From Cyanobium sp. Tous-M-B4 (lineage in GTDB: Bacteria > Cyanobacteriota > Cyanobacteriia > PCC-6307 > Cyanobiaceae), in the NCBI RefSeq assembly GCF_024345395.1, contig NZ_JAGQBA010000001.1, forward strand, positions 62,001 through 126,000: DNA of 64,000 nt, read 5' to 3'. The stretch's first letter is position 1. Each line of letters begins with the position of its first letter. Under the pieces are notes generated by a model. The model had not been told where the DNA came from. It was given only the letters and a program-made list of their open reading frames with translations, and ran no database searches. Shown here in pieces: positions 1-8,118 of the stretch. A program made the position numbers and the translations under genes.

Positions 1-2
1 GC

Positions 3-1805
3 ACCAATGCGGCCATCCGCATCGGCAGCTCCCAGGAGCTGGCGATGCGGATGGCCCAGGTAGGTGCAAACCCCGCCCTCGGCCTCAGCGGCCATCCACC
101 CGTGCGGATGGAAACGATGGCTACGGCTCGCCTGTACCGGCAGGGAACCAGCTGTTTAGCGTTTTTCCCAGCCGTGCTGGAGGAAGACACCTTCTACCTG
201 GCAGACGATCCTGAGCAGCTCGTGGACGCCGTGACCGCCGAACTGCGCCTGTTGCAGCGCCACTGGCGCGGAAGCGGCGCGCCGCTGCTGCTGCTGCCGA
301 TCGCCGAGGGAGCCTTCCAGGCCAACCCAGATGCCTTCCTGAGGCTGGGGCAGAAGTTGCAGGCAGGTTTGCTGGACGGCGTCCCCGTGCAGCTGGCCCC
401 GCTGGCAGAACTCATCGACCAGGGCAGCTGGGTAGAGCTGCCTGCCCAAGCGCCAGGGACCGTGCTTCTACCGCCTGCGCCCATAGCCACCCCGTTGCGG
501 GCTGGCACCAGCCAGACCCCCCTTAGCGCCAAGGAGGAGCAAGAACTCGAACGCGAGGACATCAGCATTGGCGAACTCGCCGATCGGCTCTGGCGCAGCT
601 CCTCCCTGGAAGAGCAGGGCGAGGTGCTGGAGCAGTTAGTGCGGCGCCTAGGACCCGACTCCCGGCTGCAGGGGCCGGCCGGCAGCCAACCAGTGCGCCT
701 GCATGACCTGTTGGAGGAGGTCTACCGCCGCGCCCTGGCCGAAGCCGACTGGAACGTGGTGCGGCGGGTTGCTGGCGCCCTCGATCTGGTCCATCCCCAG
801 CTGGAAGATGCCCTCACCGACCTGCTGGTGCGCCAGAAGCAGGTGGTGGTAGGACGCAACTACACCAGCGATTCGCGCATCAGCGAGCCCCAGGGCAGCG
901 CCAGCATCGCCGCCATGATCCGTCGCTTCAGCGGCGAAGACGGCCGTGAATGGATGCTGCAGCAGGAATTGCTACTTGCCCTCGACAGCCTGGCCCGCCA
1001 CGAGCCGGCCCTGCTGAGCGGCAGCCTCACCCTGCAACTGGGACAGCTGCTGCTGCTACTCACCGGCGAACTGGCCAGCGAAGCCGAGCTCAACCCCATC
1101 GACGCCTTCGAAGCCCTTTGCGATCAGCCCCCCCACGCCATCCAGCGCCGGCTGCGGACCGTGCTGGCTGATCTGGAACATGCCAAAGCCTCCCTGCAGC
1201 GCCAGGAGCAACTGCATGTGAGCGGCCGGGTGCGTTGGGACGTTCCCGATCCCCTGGCAGAGCTACCCAAGGGCGGCTGCTGGCTGCAACATCGGCTGCG
1301 GCTCGGGGCCCTAGGGCGCGTGCCCCGCGATTTCTATCCCGGTATCTGGGATCTACTGCACCACTGCCACGGCATCGTCATCGGCGACAAGCTGGAGAAG
1401 CGCAACCGCCTGGACAGCGGTCCCCTATTGAGTGAAAAGACACCTGGCGAACGTAATTTCGCCGCCCTTGTCGATCACCTGCTCAGCAAAATCGAAGCGC
1501 CCGACTATCGGCAGCTGTGTACGGAAACCCTGCTCACCTTGATCACCTTTATGGGTACTAATCCCGAGGTGGTATTTGACGACGACCTGGTGTTAGACGT
1601 GGTGATCGGTCACGCCGTGAGGGTGGGCTGGCAGCAACGCCACCCAAATATTCCTGAATCCCAATACGGCCTGCACAAGGCAGACGCCTGGGATCAGTTT
1701 TATCTGGCTTCGCCAGCTGATTGCCGCCGCTGGCAGCTGGCAGCTCTGCGCCAGCTCACCAGCCTGGAAATAGCCCCAGCCGCAAGGGCAAGTTCGACGA
1801 CCTAG
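3..1805 (+). CDS. Phosphorylase kinase alpha/beta-like GH15-related protein, C-terminal part
   Basis: The reading frame is open from the window edge, so the N-terminus (expected to carry the glucoamylase-like alpha/alpha barrel) lies outside. About 600 residues are visible. The last 200 resemble the C-terminal region of eukaryotic phosphorylase kinase alpha and beta subunits: a GALGRVPRDFYPGIWDLL segment, then HCHGIVIG, a SEKTPGERNF stretch and a PDYRQLCTETLLTL helix. In animals these regulatory subunits control glycogen phosphorylase kinase; the bacterial relatives have no established substrate, so a role in glycogen or glucan metabolism is inference. A low-complexity linker near visible residues 150-180 separates two parts. 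The stop codon overlaps the convergent oxidoreductase gene by 4 bases. Annotation pipelines usually call such proteins glycoside hydrolase family 15; catalytic activity cannot be judged from this fragment. Confidence 0.75.
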   Translation, partial: TNAAIRIGSSQELAMRMAQVGANPALGLSGHPPVRMETMATARLYRQGTSCLAFFPAVLEEDTFYLADDPEQLVDAVTAELRLLQRHWRGSGAPLLLLPIAEGAFQANPDAFLRLGQKLQAGLLDGVPVQLAPLAELIDQGSWVELPAQAPGTVLLPPAPIATPLRAGTSQTPLSAKEEQELEREDISIGELADRLWRSSSLEEQGEVLEQLVRRLGPDSRLQGPAGSQPVRLHDLLEEVYRRALAEADWNVVRRVAGALDLVHPQLEDALTDLLVRQKQVVVGRNYTSDSRISEPQGSASIAAMIRRFSGEDGREWMLQQELLLALDSLARHEPALLSGSLTLQLGQLLLLLTGELASEAELNPIDAFEALCDQPPHAIQRRLRTVLADLEHAKASLQRQEQLHVSGRVRWDVPDPLAELPKGGCWLQHRLRLGALGRVPRDFYPGIWDLLHHCHGIVIGDKLEKRNRLDSGPLLSEKTPGERNFAALVDHLLSKIEAPDYRQLCTETLLTLITFMGTNPEVVFDDDLVLDVVIGHAVRVGWQQRHPNIPESQYGLHKADAWDQFYLASPADCRRWQLAALRQLTSLEIAPAARASSTT

Positions 1806-2809
1806 ATCGGCGCCTCCAGGCTCATGCAGAGATTGGGCTGCTCGACGCACTGCTCAATCAGGTCAGCCAGCTGCAAAGCCCGGGAAGCCTGCAAGCCATC
1901 CACCGCCGGGGTCTCCACACCCCGCACGCACTGGAGGAAATGCTCTAGTTCGGCGTAAAGGGGCTCAATGGAGGTGGTACTGACCTCTTCAATTACTCCA
2001 TCGGATCTGTAAACCAGCTCGCCGTGATCTGCGCTCACCGACTCGTGAGCGCGGCGATGAATGTGTAAGGTGCGATTAAGAAAATCCGTCTCTACCAAGC
2101 TGCCGCGGCAGTGGGCACTAAGGCTGCGAATCTTGCGATGGGCCATCTTGCTAGCCGTCAGGCTGGCCACCACACCATTAGCAAAGGCCAAGGTGGCGTT
2201 GACGTAGTCGATTGGTCCCTCAGCACTGCGACCTCCGGCCGCCGCCAGGCGAATCACTGGCGCCCCAGCCAGCTCCAGCACAAGGTCAATGTCGTGGATC
2301 ATCAGGTCGAGCACCACCGACACGTCATTGGCGCGGTCTGGGTTGGGACTGTGACGGCGCGCTTCAAGCACTACCACCTCCTCATTGGCCACAACCTTGA
2401 CCAATTCCCGGAAGGCGGGATTGAAGCGCTCGATATGGCCCACCTGCAGCAGACGACCGGCCTGCTCGGCCGCATGGATCAACTCAACCGCCTCCTCCTG
2501 ACTGGCCGCAATCGGCTTCTCGATCAGCACGTGCACCCCGGCCTTCAGGCAGGCCAAGCCGACGCGGTGGTGAAGCAGGGTGGGAACGGCGATACATACA
2601 GCGTCCACCTCGGGCAACATTTCCTCGTAGGAGGGGAACCAGCGGCAACCGAACTGCTCGGTAGCTAGCTGACCGCGGCTCCCATCTGGATCAGCCACCC
2701 CCACCAGTTCGGCGTCTTTGATCAGGCTCAGCACCCGGGCGTGGTGCCAACCCATGTTGCCGATGCCGATGACACCCACGCGCACAGGGTTCAAGGCAGG
2801 GGCTCTCAA
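1802..2809 (-). CDS. Gfo/Idh/MocA family NAD(P)-dependent oxidoreductase
   Basis: A protein of 335 residues with an N-terminal Rossmann fold (GVIGIGNMGWHHARV, a GxGxxG-type loop) followed by the family's EKPIA motif near residue 97 and the C-terminal alpha/beta domain. Family members oxidise or reduce sugars, nucleotide sugars or biliverdin-like substrates with NAD(P). The GHIERFNPAF segment is typical of the sugar-dehydrogenase branch, including UDP-N-acetylglucosamine 3-dehydrogenase-like enzymes, but the substrate is not determined here. No ATG lies upstream of the Rossmann loop, so a TTG start at 2809 is used; a TTG or GTG a few codons later is equally possible. The gene converges on and overlaps the upstream gene by 4 bases. 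Confidence 0.85.
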   Translation of the reverse strand: MRAPALNPVRVGVIGIGNMGWHHARVLSLIKDAELVGVADPDGSRGQLATEQFGCRWFPSYEEMLPEVDAVCIAVPTLLHHRVGLACLKAGVHVLIEKPIAASQEEAVELIHAAEQAGRLLQVGHIERFNPAFRELVKVVANEEVVVLEARRHSPNPDRANDVSVVLDLMIHDIDLVLELAGAPVIRLAAAGGRSAEGPIDYVNATLAFANGVVASLTASKMAHRKIRSLSAHCRGSLVETDFLNRTLHIHRRAHESVSADHGELVYRSDGVIEEVSTTSIEPLYAELEHFLQCVRGVETPAVDGLQASRALQLADLIEQCVEQPNLCMSLEAPI

Positions 2810-2849
2810 CTGAGGGCATTATCGGGGGTACGGGGGCCCAGACCGCTGA

Positions 2850-4184
2850 TCAGCCGCCCTCGGTGCGCTCCGGTTCGACGACTGGACGCTCGATCTGCAC
2901 TCGCTCAATGCGCGGGCCATCCATGGCCAGCACCCGAAATTGGTGGCCTTTCCAACGCAAACCTTCACCGGCCGAGGGAATGTGCTGCAAGCGCTCAAGC
3001 AGGAAGCCAGCAAGCGTGTGATGACCTTCCGCCTCAGGCAACTGCAGCGCTAGCTGCCTGTTGAGTTCGAAGATTTCCAGGTCACCTGCCACCGACCAGC
3101 AGCCTTCGCCGAGTTGCTGCAGATCCTGGGCCGCCTCAAGGGAATCTTCTTCCTCGCCAACAATCTCGCTAGTGAGGTCGGCCACCGTGACCAGCCCCTC
3201 CGTACCACCATGCTCATCCACCACCACCAGCAGGGGCTGACCACTGCGAATCAGGGGCAGGAGCTCCGCCAGGGAAGTGCTCTCCTGCACCAGCGCCACG
3301 GGGGTGATGTAGGGAGCCAGGGGAGTGTCGGCGCTGAGCAGGCCCCTGGCAATGGGATCAGCAAGACGCCGCAAGTCAAGCACCCCACGCACGTCGTCGA
3401 GGGAGCTGCCGATCACCGGGAAGCGGGCGTGGGCGGTGTCATGGACCTCGCGCATCAGCTCGGCAAAACTCACATCCAGGGGCAGGGTGACCATGCCGGA
3501 TCTGGGCACCATCACCTCCCTCACCAAGGTGTCCCGCAGCGAAAAGACTCCCTCCAAAATGTTGCGTTCGTCGGGCATAAGACCGGTGACGTTGCCGGTT
3601 TCGATCAAGGTTTCAAGCTCGCCAGCTGACAGGGCAGGCACCAGCTCATCCCAGTTACGGGGTAAGCCCAGCAGGTGCAGCAGCACTCCGCTGCAACGCT
3701 CAATGAGGGAAAGCAAGGGGGACAGGTTGCGACTCACCGCAGCCAGCAATGGCGCCAGTCGCAAAGCCGAGCTTTCGGGACGATGCAACACCCAGGCCTT
3801 GGGCAGTAAGCCGCCCAGCACGGTGGCAAGCATTACCAGGACAAGAAATAGGCCGGCATCAAGCCAAACCTGGGGAATGGCTCCAGCACCACTTCTGGCG
3901 GCAATAGCCAAGCCGAGCTGTTCAGCCAAGCCGCGACCGGCCCAGCCCAATGCCACCAAAGCGAGCGCCGTACCCAGCTGGGTAGCCACCAGGACTCGCC
4001 GGAGACGGTGTTGCAGCTTGGCAACGGCTTGGGCACCGGGCTCACCGGCCTCCTGCAGTTGCTGCACCCGGCTAGGCCGCAGGCGAATCAGGGCGAATTC
4101 CCCAGCGGCAAAAAAAGCCAGCAGAGCCAGCAAAACGGCCAGCGCCAGGACTTGAATCACAGGAAGCCCAGCCAGGAGAGCCAT
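2850..4184 (-). CDS. CNNM/CBS-domain membrane protein (hemolysin C / CorC family)
   Basis: The N-terminal third is a DUF21/CNNM transmembrane module: the first helix is VIQVLALAVLLALLAFFAAGEFAL, followed by an LVALGWAGRG helix and a third near residues 105-125. A CBS pair follows (VREVMVPRSGMVTLP and the later VVVDEHGGTEGLVTVADL), then a C-terminal CorC_HlyC domain (WSVAGDLEIFELNRQL...HHTLAGFLLERL). The length of 444 residues is normal. Relatives act in Mg2+ or Co2+ efflux or homeostasis at the inner membrane; the old hemolysin name is historical. It starts from ATG and lies 65 bases upstream of tRNA-Met on the same strand. Confidence 0.9.
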   Translation of the reverse strand: MALLAGLPVIQVLALAVLLALLAFFAAGEFALIRLRPSRVQQLQEAGEPGAQAVAKLQHRLRRVLVATQLGTALALVALGWAGRGLAEQLGLAIAARSGAGAIPQVWLDAGLFLVLVMLATVLGGLLPKAWVLHRPESSALRLAPLLAAVSRNLSPLLSLIERCSGVLLHLLGLPRNWDELVPALSAGELETLIETGNVTGLMPDERNILEGVFSLRDTLVREVMVPRSGMVTLPLDVSFAELMREVHDTAHARFPVIGSSLDDVRGVLDLRRLADPIARGLLSADTPLAPYITPVALVQESTSLAELLPLIRSGQPLLVVVDEHGGTEGLVTVADLTSEIVGEEEDSLEAAQDLQQLGEGCWSVAGDLEIFELNRQLALQLPEAEGHHTLAGFLLERLQHIPSAGEGLRWKGHQFRVLAMDGPRIERVQIERPVVEPERTEGG

Positions 4185-4249
4185 CAGTGCCCTGACGATA
4201 GGGGTTGCTGGGCAATCAGACCGCTGGGGTTGACTGAACCAAGGTGAAA

Positions 4250-4322
4250 TGGGGGTCCCGAGGATCGAACTCGGCTAAGGCGAATTATGAGTTCGCTGCA
4301 TTCACCAGATTGCTAGACCCCC
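4250..4322 (-). tRNA. trnM: tRNA-Met (CAT)
   Basis: The reverse strand folds into a complete cloverleaf of 73 nt. The acceptor stem is GGGGGTC/GACCCCC with discriminator A, the D-arm GCA...TGC has the GG pair in the loop, the anticodon arm is GCGAA-CTCATAA-TTCGC, and the T-arm is CCGAG-TTCGATC-CTCGG. The anticodon is CAT. The first base pair is a normal G-C, which argues against initiator tRNA; elongator Met is most likely, with tRNA-Ile2 (lysidine-modified CAT) the alternative. CCA is not encoded. Confidence 0.93.
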
Positions 4323-4334
4323 GAGCCAGCAGTG

Positions 4335-4919
4335 CTACCAGAGGCCACGCACCGGAGCACCATAGCTGGCACCGCCATCCTGCCAGCCGCGGCCATCAGG
4401 CTGGGAGCCAGCGGATCCCAGCCTGCCGGAATAGCCATTTGAAACATCCCCCGTACGCCAGGGCATGGGATCACTCTGCTGCTGAAGTAACACTTGATAG
4501 GTATTTTCCACTGCCGTGCCATCCCAGATGATCGTTTGATCGGGGAAGCCGAAGCCCATCACCCTGGTGCCATCACCACCACCCATGGCGATGCCAAATA
4601 GATCGGTGATTTGATTGGTGAGGCTCACGCCGCGAGCAAATGGTGCCGTGTAGCTGTAAAAGCGTTGCTCCATCAGCTGGGGCGTGGTCTGCACGACGCC
4701 ACAGCGGGTAACTTCAACGGGTCCGGCAGCTCCCCCATCGACTGCCTGCCCAGTGCTGTTTGGGGCCTCCAAGGTCGTGGTGCAAACCACAGGGCCCGCC
4801 GCTGCAGGGGCCGAGACCAAGGCTCCAACCGAGCACCATGCGGCTACAGCCGAGGACCCTGCGGCTACAGCCAAACCCAAAGTGGACCTTAAGTTGGTGC
4901 CGTAAGCCATTGATCCCAT
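4335..4919 (-). CDS. Secreted conserved hypothetical protein
   Basis: A 194-residue protein beginning with a long hydrophobic Ala-rich segment (LGLAVAAGSSAVAAWCSVGALVSAPAAAG) that looks like a signal peptide with cleavage near AAA-GP. The mature part has two cysteines (PVVCTTTLEAP, VTRCGVV), then a conserved-looking core with TAPFARGVSLTNQITDLFGIAMGG and GFGFPDQTIIWDGTAV, and a Gly/Trp-rich tail ending VRGLW. No enzyme motif is recognised; it resembles uncharacterised proteins restricted to picocyanobacteria. An alternative ATG lies three codons inside (4910). It ends 12 bases from the tRNA gene and is divergent from pyrE. Confidence 0.7.
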   Translation of the reverse strand: MGSMAYGTNLRSTLGLAVAAGSSAVAAWCSVGALVSAPAAAGPVVCTTTLEAPNSTGQAVDGGAAGPVEVTRCGVVQTTPQLMEQRFYSYTAPFARGVSLTNQITDLFGIAMGGGDGTRVMGFGFPDQTIIWDGTAVENTYQVLLQQQSDPMPWRTGDVSNGYSGRLGSAGSQPDGRGWQDGGASYGAPVRGLW

Positions 4920-4972
4920 CAGCCCAGGGCTGATCCTGTCGTGATGGTCGCAAACTAGTCAACCAATCGCAG

Positions 4973-5593
4973 ATGCACCAGATGTTGTCGACCGTTTCCC
5001 TGGCTGCCACGTCATTCACTGCCAGCCCCGCAGAGATGCGCCTGGCCCTGCTTCCCCTGCTCGCCTCCCAGGCCTACCGCCACGGCAACTTCACCTTGGC
5101 TTCCGGGCGGAGTAGCCACCATTACGTCAATTGCAAGCCAGTCAGCCTCAGCGGAACTGGCTTGGCCCTGCTCGGCGCCCTGATGCTCGACCAGGTGGAA
5201 ACGGAAGCGCGGGCGGTTGCCGGCCTCACCCTGGGGGCAGACCCCCTGGTGAGCGCAGTGGCGATGAGGGCTGCCTTGGAGGGCCGGGAGCTCAATGCTC
5301 TGATCGTGCGCAAAGAGGCCAAGGGCCACGGCACCGGTGCCTGGCTGGAGGGGCCGCTGCCGGAACCGGGCAGCACCATCACCGTGCTTGAAGACGTAGT
5401 CACCACTGGCGGCTCTTCCCTAAAGGCCGTGCAACAGCTGCGGGAGGCTGGCTACACGGTGAGCCGGGTAGTGACAATCGTTGATCGCCAGGAGGGGGGC
5501 GTCGAGGCGATGACGGCTGCCGGGCTCGAGCTGCGCAGCCTGTTTCTGCTGGACGAGGTGGCTACCACCGCCGCGGGCCTGGCCAACTCATGA
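4973..5593 (+). CDS. pyrE: Orotate phosphoribosyltransferase
   Basis: Catalyses orotate + PRPP to OMP in pyrimidine synthesis. The PRPP-binding loop is the typical [13 protein letters not shown] near residue 145; upstream is the substrate-binding [12 protein letters not shown] segment and the flexible-loop lysines in [10 protein letters not shown]. The 206-residue length is slightly long because of about 20 N-terminal residues before [12 protein letters not shown], so an internal start near 5035 is possible. The stop overlaps the next start by 4 bases (ATGA), implying co-translation with ygfZ. Confidence 0.93.
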   Translation: MHQMLSTVSLAATSFTASPAEMRLALLPLLASQAYRHGNFTLASGRSSHHYVNCKPVSLSGTGLALLGALMLDQVETEARAVAGLTLGADPLVSAVAMRAALEGRELNALIVRKEAKGHGTGAWLEGPLPEPGSTITVLEDVVTTGGSSLKAVQQLREAGYTVSRVVTIVDRQEGGVEAMTAAGLELRSLFLLDEVATTAAGLANS

Positions 5594-6543
5594 GCTCCGA
5601 TCCCTGGGGCTGGCAGCCCAGCGGCCCGTGTCGAAGCGAGCAAGCGGGCTACCTGATCCGCCTGGATGGCCCAGATACGGGCAGATTTCTACACGGCCAA
5701 ACCAGCTCGGCAATCGAAGGCCAGCAGCCCGGCAGCTGGATACCCAGCTGTTGCACCACCGCCACCGGTCGCCTGAGGGCCCTCGCCGAGGTGTTGGTGG
5801 ATAGGGATGGGGCCTGGCTGCTGCTGCGCGGCGCTGATGGCACCGCCCTTTGGCAGGCCCTTGAGCGGGTGCTGTTCCCCGCCGATCGGGTGCAACTGGG
5901 TCCGGTAACCCCGGTGCGTTGGATCACACCACTTGGGGCTGGCTGCGACGGCCTGCCTCAGGTTGCTGATGGGAGCTGGATTGCTCTGGAAGATGGCAGC
6001 GGCTGGTTGCTGGGCCGCCAGTTGGTCCTGCTGGCCAACGCCGAGCTGCCCGCCTGGCTAGCCGATCGAGCGCCCCTGCCGGCCAGGGAACAGCAGCGTT
6101 GGCGCATCCAGCAGGGGCTGCCGGCGGCCCCAGGTGAGATCAACGACGACACCAACCCCTTCGAAGTAGGGCTCGCCGATCGGGTGAGCCTCAGCAAGGG
6201 CTGCTACGTGGGCCAGGAAACCCTGGCCAAACTCGCCACCTACGACGGCGTTAAACAACAGCTGCGGCGCTGGTTCTGGCGCGGAACCCAGGGCCCTGGA
6301 GAGCCAGGAACTGTCTTATTTGGCGCCAAGACGGGCGACGAGACCAGCAGCCCCCGGGCGGGCCTGATCACCTCCAGCCTGGCCCTGGAAGATGGCCTCT
6401 GGATTGGCCTAGCTCTGGTGCGCCGCCAGTCGCTTCAACAAACCTGCCTGCGCGCCGGCCCCGATCCCGATGGCGCACTGCTGGAGCTATCTCGCCCGCC
6501 AGCCTGCGTTGATCCACCGGTGGGTGCCGGCCGTAAATCCTGA
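5590..6543 (+). CDS. ygfZ: Folate-binding YgfZ/GcvT-like protein
   Basis: A 317-residue member of the GcvT-like folate-binding family. The diagnostic motif [13 protein letters not shown] (K-G-C-Y-x-G-Q-E) lies near residue 200, preceded by [15 protein letters not shown]. YgfZ/IBA57 proteins bind tetrahydrofolate and assist maturation or repair of certain Fe-S enzymes in the cytoplasm. The N-terminal [16 protein letters not shown] segment matches the family's folate-domain start. It overlaps pyrE by 4 bases and converges closely on the nuclease gene (4-base gap). Confidence 0.9.
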   Translation: MSSDPWGWQPSGPCRSEQAGYLIRLDGPDTGRFLHGQTSSAIEGQQPGSWIPSCCTTATGRLRALAEVLVDRDGAWLLLRGADGTALWQALERVLFPADRVQLGPVTPVRWITPLGAGCDGLPQVADGSWIALEDGSGWLLGRQLVLLANAELPAWLADRAPLPAREQQRWRIQQGLPAAPGEINDDTNPFEVGLADRVSLSKGCYVGQETLAKLATYDGVKQQLRRWFWRGTQGPGEPGTVLFGAKTGDETSSPRAGLITSSLALEDGLWIGLALVRRQSLQQTCLRAGPDPDGALLELSRPPACVDPPVGAGRKS

Positions 6544-6547
6544 AGCG

Positions 6548-8035
6548 TTAGGGCTGAGCCAGCAGCCAGCGCACCACGGCCCAGGTGGCCAGGCTGTCGT
6601 CGCGGTTGTAGAGAAATATCCGCTGCAACTGATTGCGACTGGCCTGGCCCCGGCTGCCGTCTTGGCGGTGCCATTGACGCCACTGGCGCCACCAAAGCAG
6701 GCAGCGGGCGCCATCCACCCCTTTCTGGCTCCAGGCAAAGCCCAGCCAGCCGGCCACTGCCTTGAGCCCGTAGCTGCTCACCGGCAGGCGCCAATGGCGC
6801 CGCAACCGGGCGTGCACATCCAGCATCCGGCCCCGCAACCGGGCCACCTCAGCCTCACTGGCCCCCTGGCGCTGGGCCAGGCGCACCAGGCCAATTACCT
6901 CGGTTTCGCCGTAATGCAGCACCGGCCAATCGGGATAGCGGGCGAGCAAACGCTGCAATCGCTGCCACAGGCGCTGCTCACCATGCTCCTGCAAGGCCAG
7001 CAGGGGCTGGTAGCGGGCGGTTTGCTCTAGCCAGCCCCCCGCCCCGTCGCTCTCCAGCACCACAAAGCCGTGCAGGAAATCATCGCGGGCATCGGGATCG
7101 GATTCGATGTCGTAGAGCAGCACACCAGGTGCTGTTGCCAACTCGGGCAAGACCGGCCCGCGGCCAAGGCGCTGCGGCAGGCCAGAGGCCTGCACCCGGG
7201 CCTGGGCCACCAACTCAGCGGCAATCTCGCGGTGCTGCTCTCCGTAGGCGGCAAGGGCCTCGGCCAACAGCTCTGGATCGCGGGCAGCCAGGTCCGGCAG
7301 GCTGGTTACCCCCTGCTCCAGCAACATCTCGCGGCGCTTACCGCCGATACCACTCACCTCGCTGAGATGCCCCATGGCGGAGGCCTCCTTATCGCAGACG
7401 CCTCGCCAGCTGCACAGGGTGCACTTTTTGCGATCGCTCACCAAGGGCGGTGGCGTGGACTGGGCAAGATCAGCCGCCAGGCGCTGCAGGCTCTCATCGA
7501 GCTGGTGCTGCAGGCCGCTAGCCAATGCCAGGCGCTCCCGCTGCAGGAACCTGCCTTCACCGGCCACCACCAGACCATGGGGCACTGCTGCCTGCTGGTG
7601 CTCCGCCAACAGGCGCCCCCAAAGCGCCAGCACCACCCGCGCTTCCCGGGTTAGACGTCGCCCCTGGCGAGCCAATACCGGCCGGTATGCATAGGCACCC
7701 CAACGGCTTTGGCCAGCGATGCGCTCCAGCAGGGAGGGATGGGATTCCAATCTCACTCCCTGGGGACCAGCCCCCCGCAGCCGCAAGCCCACTACCCCAG
7801 CCGCCCCTGCGGCGCAGGCCGCCTCGCCGTGGCCAGGCCGCTGGGGCAGCAGGGTCTGAAAGCTGCGCAGCTGGTCGCTCAAGGCCAGGGCCCGGTGGGC
7901 ATTCCACTGCCGCTCGCTGGCAACCCCAAAGCGATCCAGCCAGGCGCGGCGCCTGCATCGCAGCCAACTGCGCAGCAAGCGATCCGTGAGAGCCGGCTCG
8001 GGCCCTGAACGTTCAATTTGGGGCCGGGAAGTCAA
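6548..8035 (-). CDS. TM0106-family RecB-like nuclease with HhH and DEDD-type exonuclease-like domain
   Basis: A 495-residue protein of the TM0106/RecB-like putative nuclease family. The N-terminal half resembles Cas4/RecB-type PD-(D/E)XK nucleases and ends in a cysteine cluster, KKCTLCSWRGVCDKEA, that could hold an Fe-S centre. It is followed by a helix-hairpin-helix (SEVSGIGGKRREMLLEQGV) and a C-terminal RNase-H-like region starting LLYDIESDPDARDDFLHGFVV, with a closing YNRDDSLATWAVVRWL motif consistent with DEDD exonuclease residues. It is likely to act on DNA ends; no physiological role is established. The start is TTG at 8035, the only start upstream of the conserved LLRSWLRCRRRAWLDRFG region. 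It is divergent from the phosphohexomutase gene. Confidence 0.82.
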   Translation of the reverse strand: MTSRPQIERSGPEPALTDRLLRSWLRCRRRAWLDRFGVASERQWNAHRALALSDQLRSFQTLLPQRPGHGEAACAAGAAGVVGLRLRGAGPQGVRLESHPSLLERIAGQSRWGAYAYRPVLARQGRRLTREARVVLALWGRLLAEHQQAAVPHGLVVAGEGRFLQRERLALASGLQHQLDESLQRLAADLAQSTPPPLVSDRKKCTLCSWRGVCDKEASAMGHLSEVSGIGGKRREMLLEQGVTSLPDLAARDPELLAEALAAYGEQHREIAAELVAQARVQASGLPQRLGRGPVLPELATAPGVLLYDIESDPDARDDFLHGFVVLESDGAGGWLEQTARYQPLLALQEHGEQRLWQRLQRLLARYPDWPVLHYGETEVIGLVRLAQRQGASEAEVARLRGRMLDVHARLRRHWRLPVSSYGLKAVAGWLGFAWSQKGVDGARCLLWWRQWRQWHRQDGSRGQASRNQLQRIFLYNRDDSLATWAVVRWLLAQP

Positions 8036-8118
8036 TGCTGGCGTCCACAGACGCCGACGCTAGGGCTGGAGCGCCGCCGGCACCGCAGAATTGCCCCAGC
8101 TCGGCATGTCCACCCCCC

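Noticed and set aside
7427-7440. HIP1 (GCGATCGC) palindromes as a genome-wide repeat signature
   Set aside because: Only a handful are seen (near 7428, 41418, 44393); not enriched, consistent with a cluster 5 picocyanobacterium.
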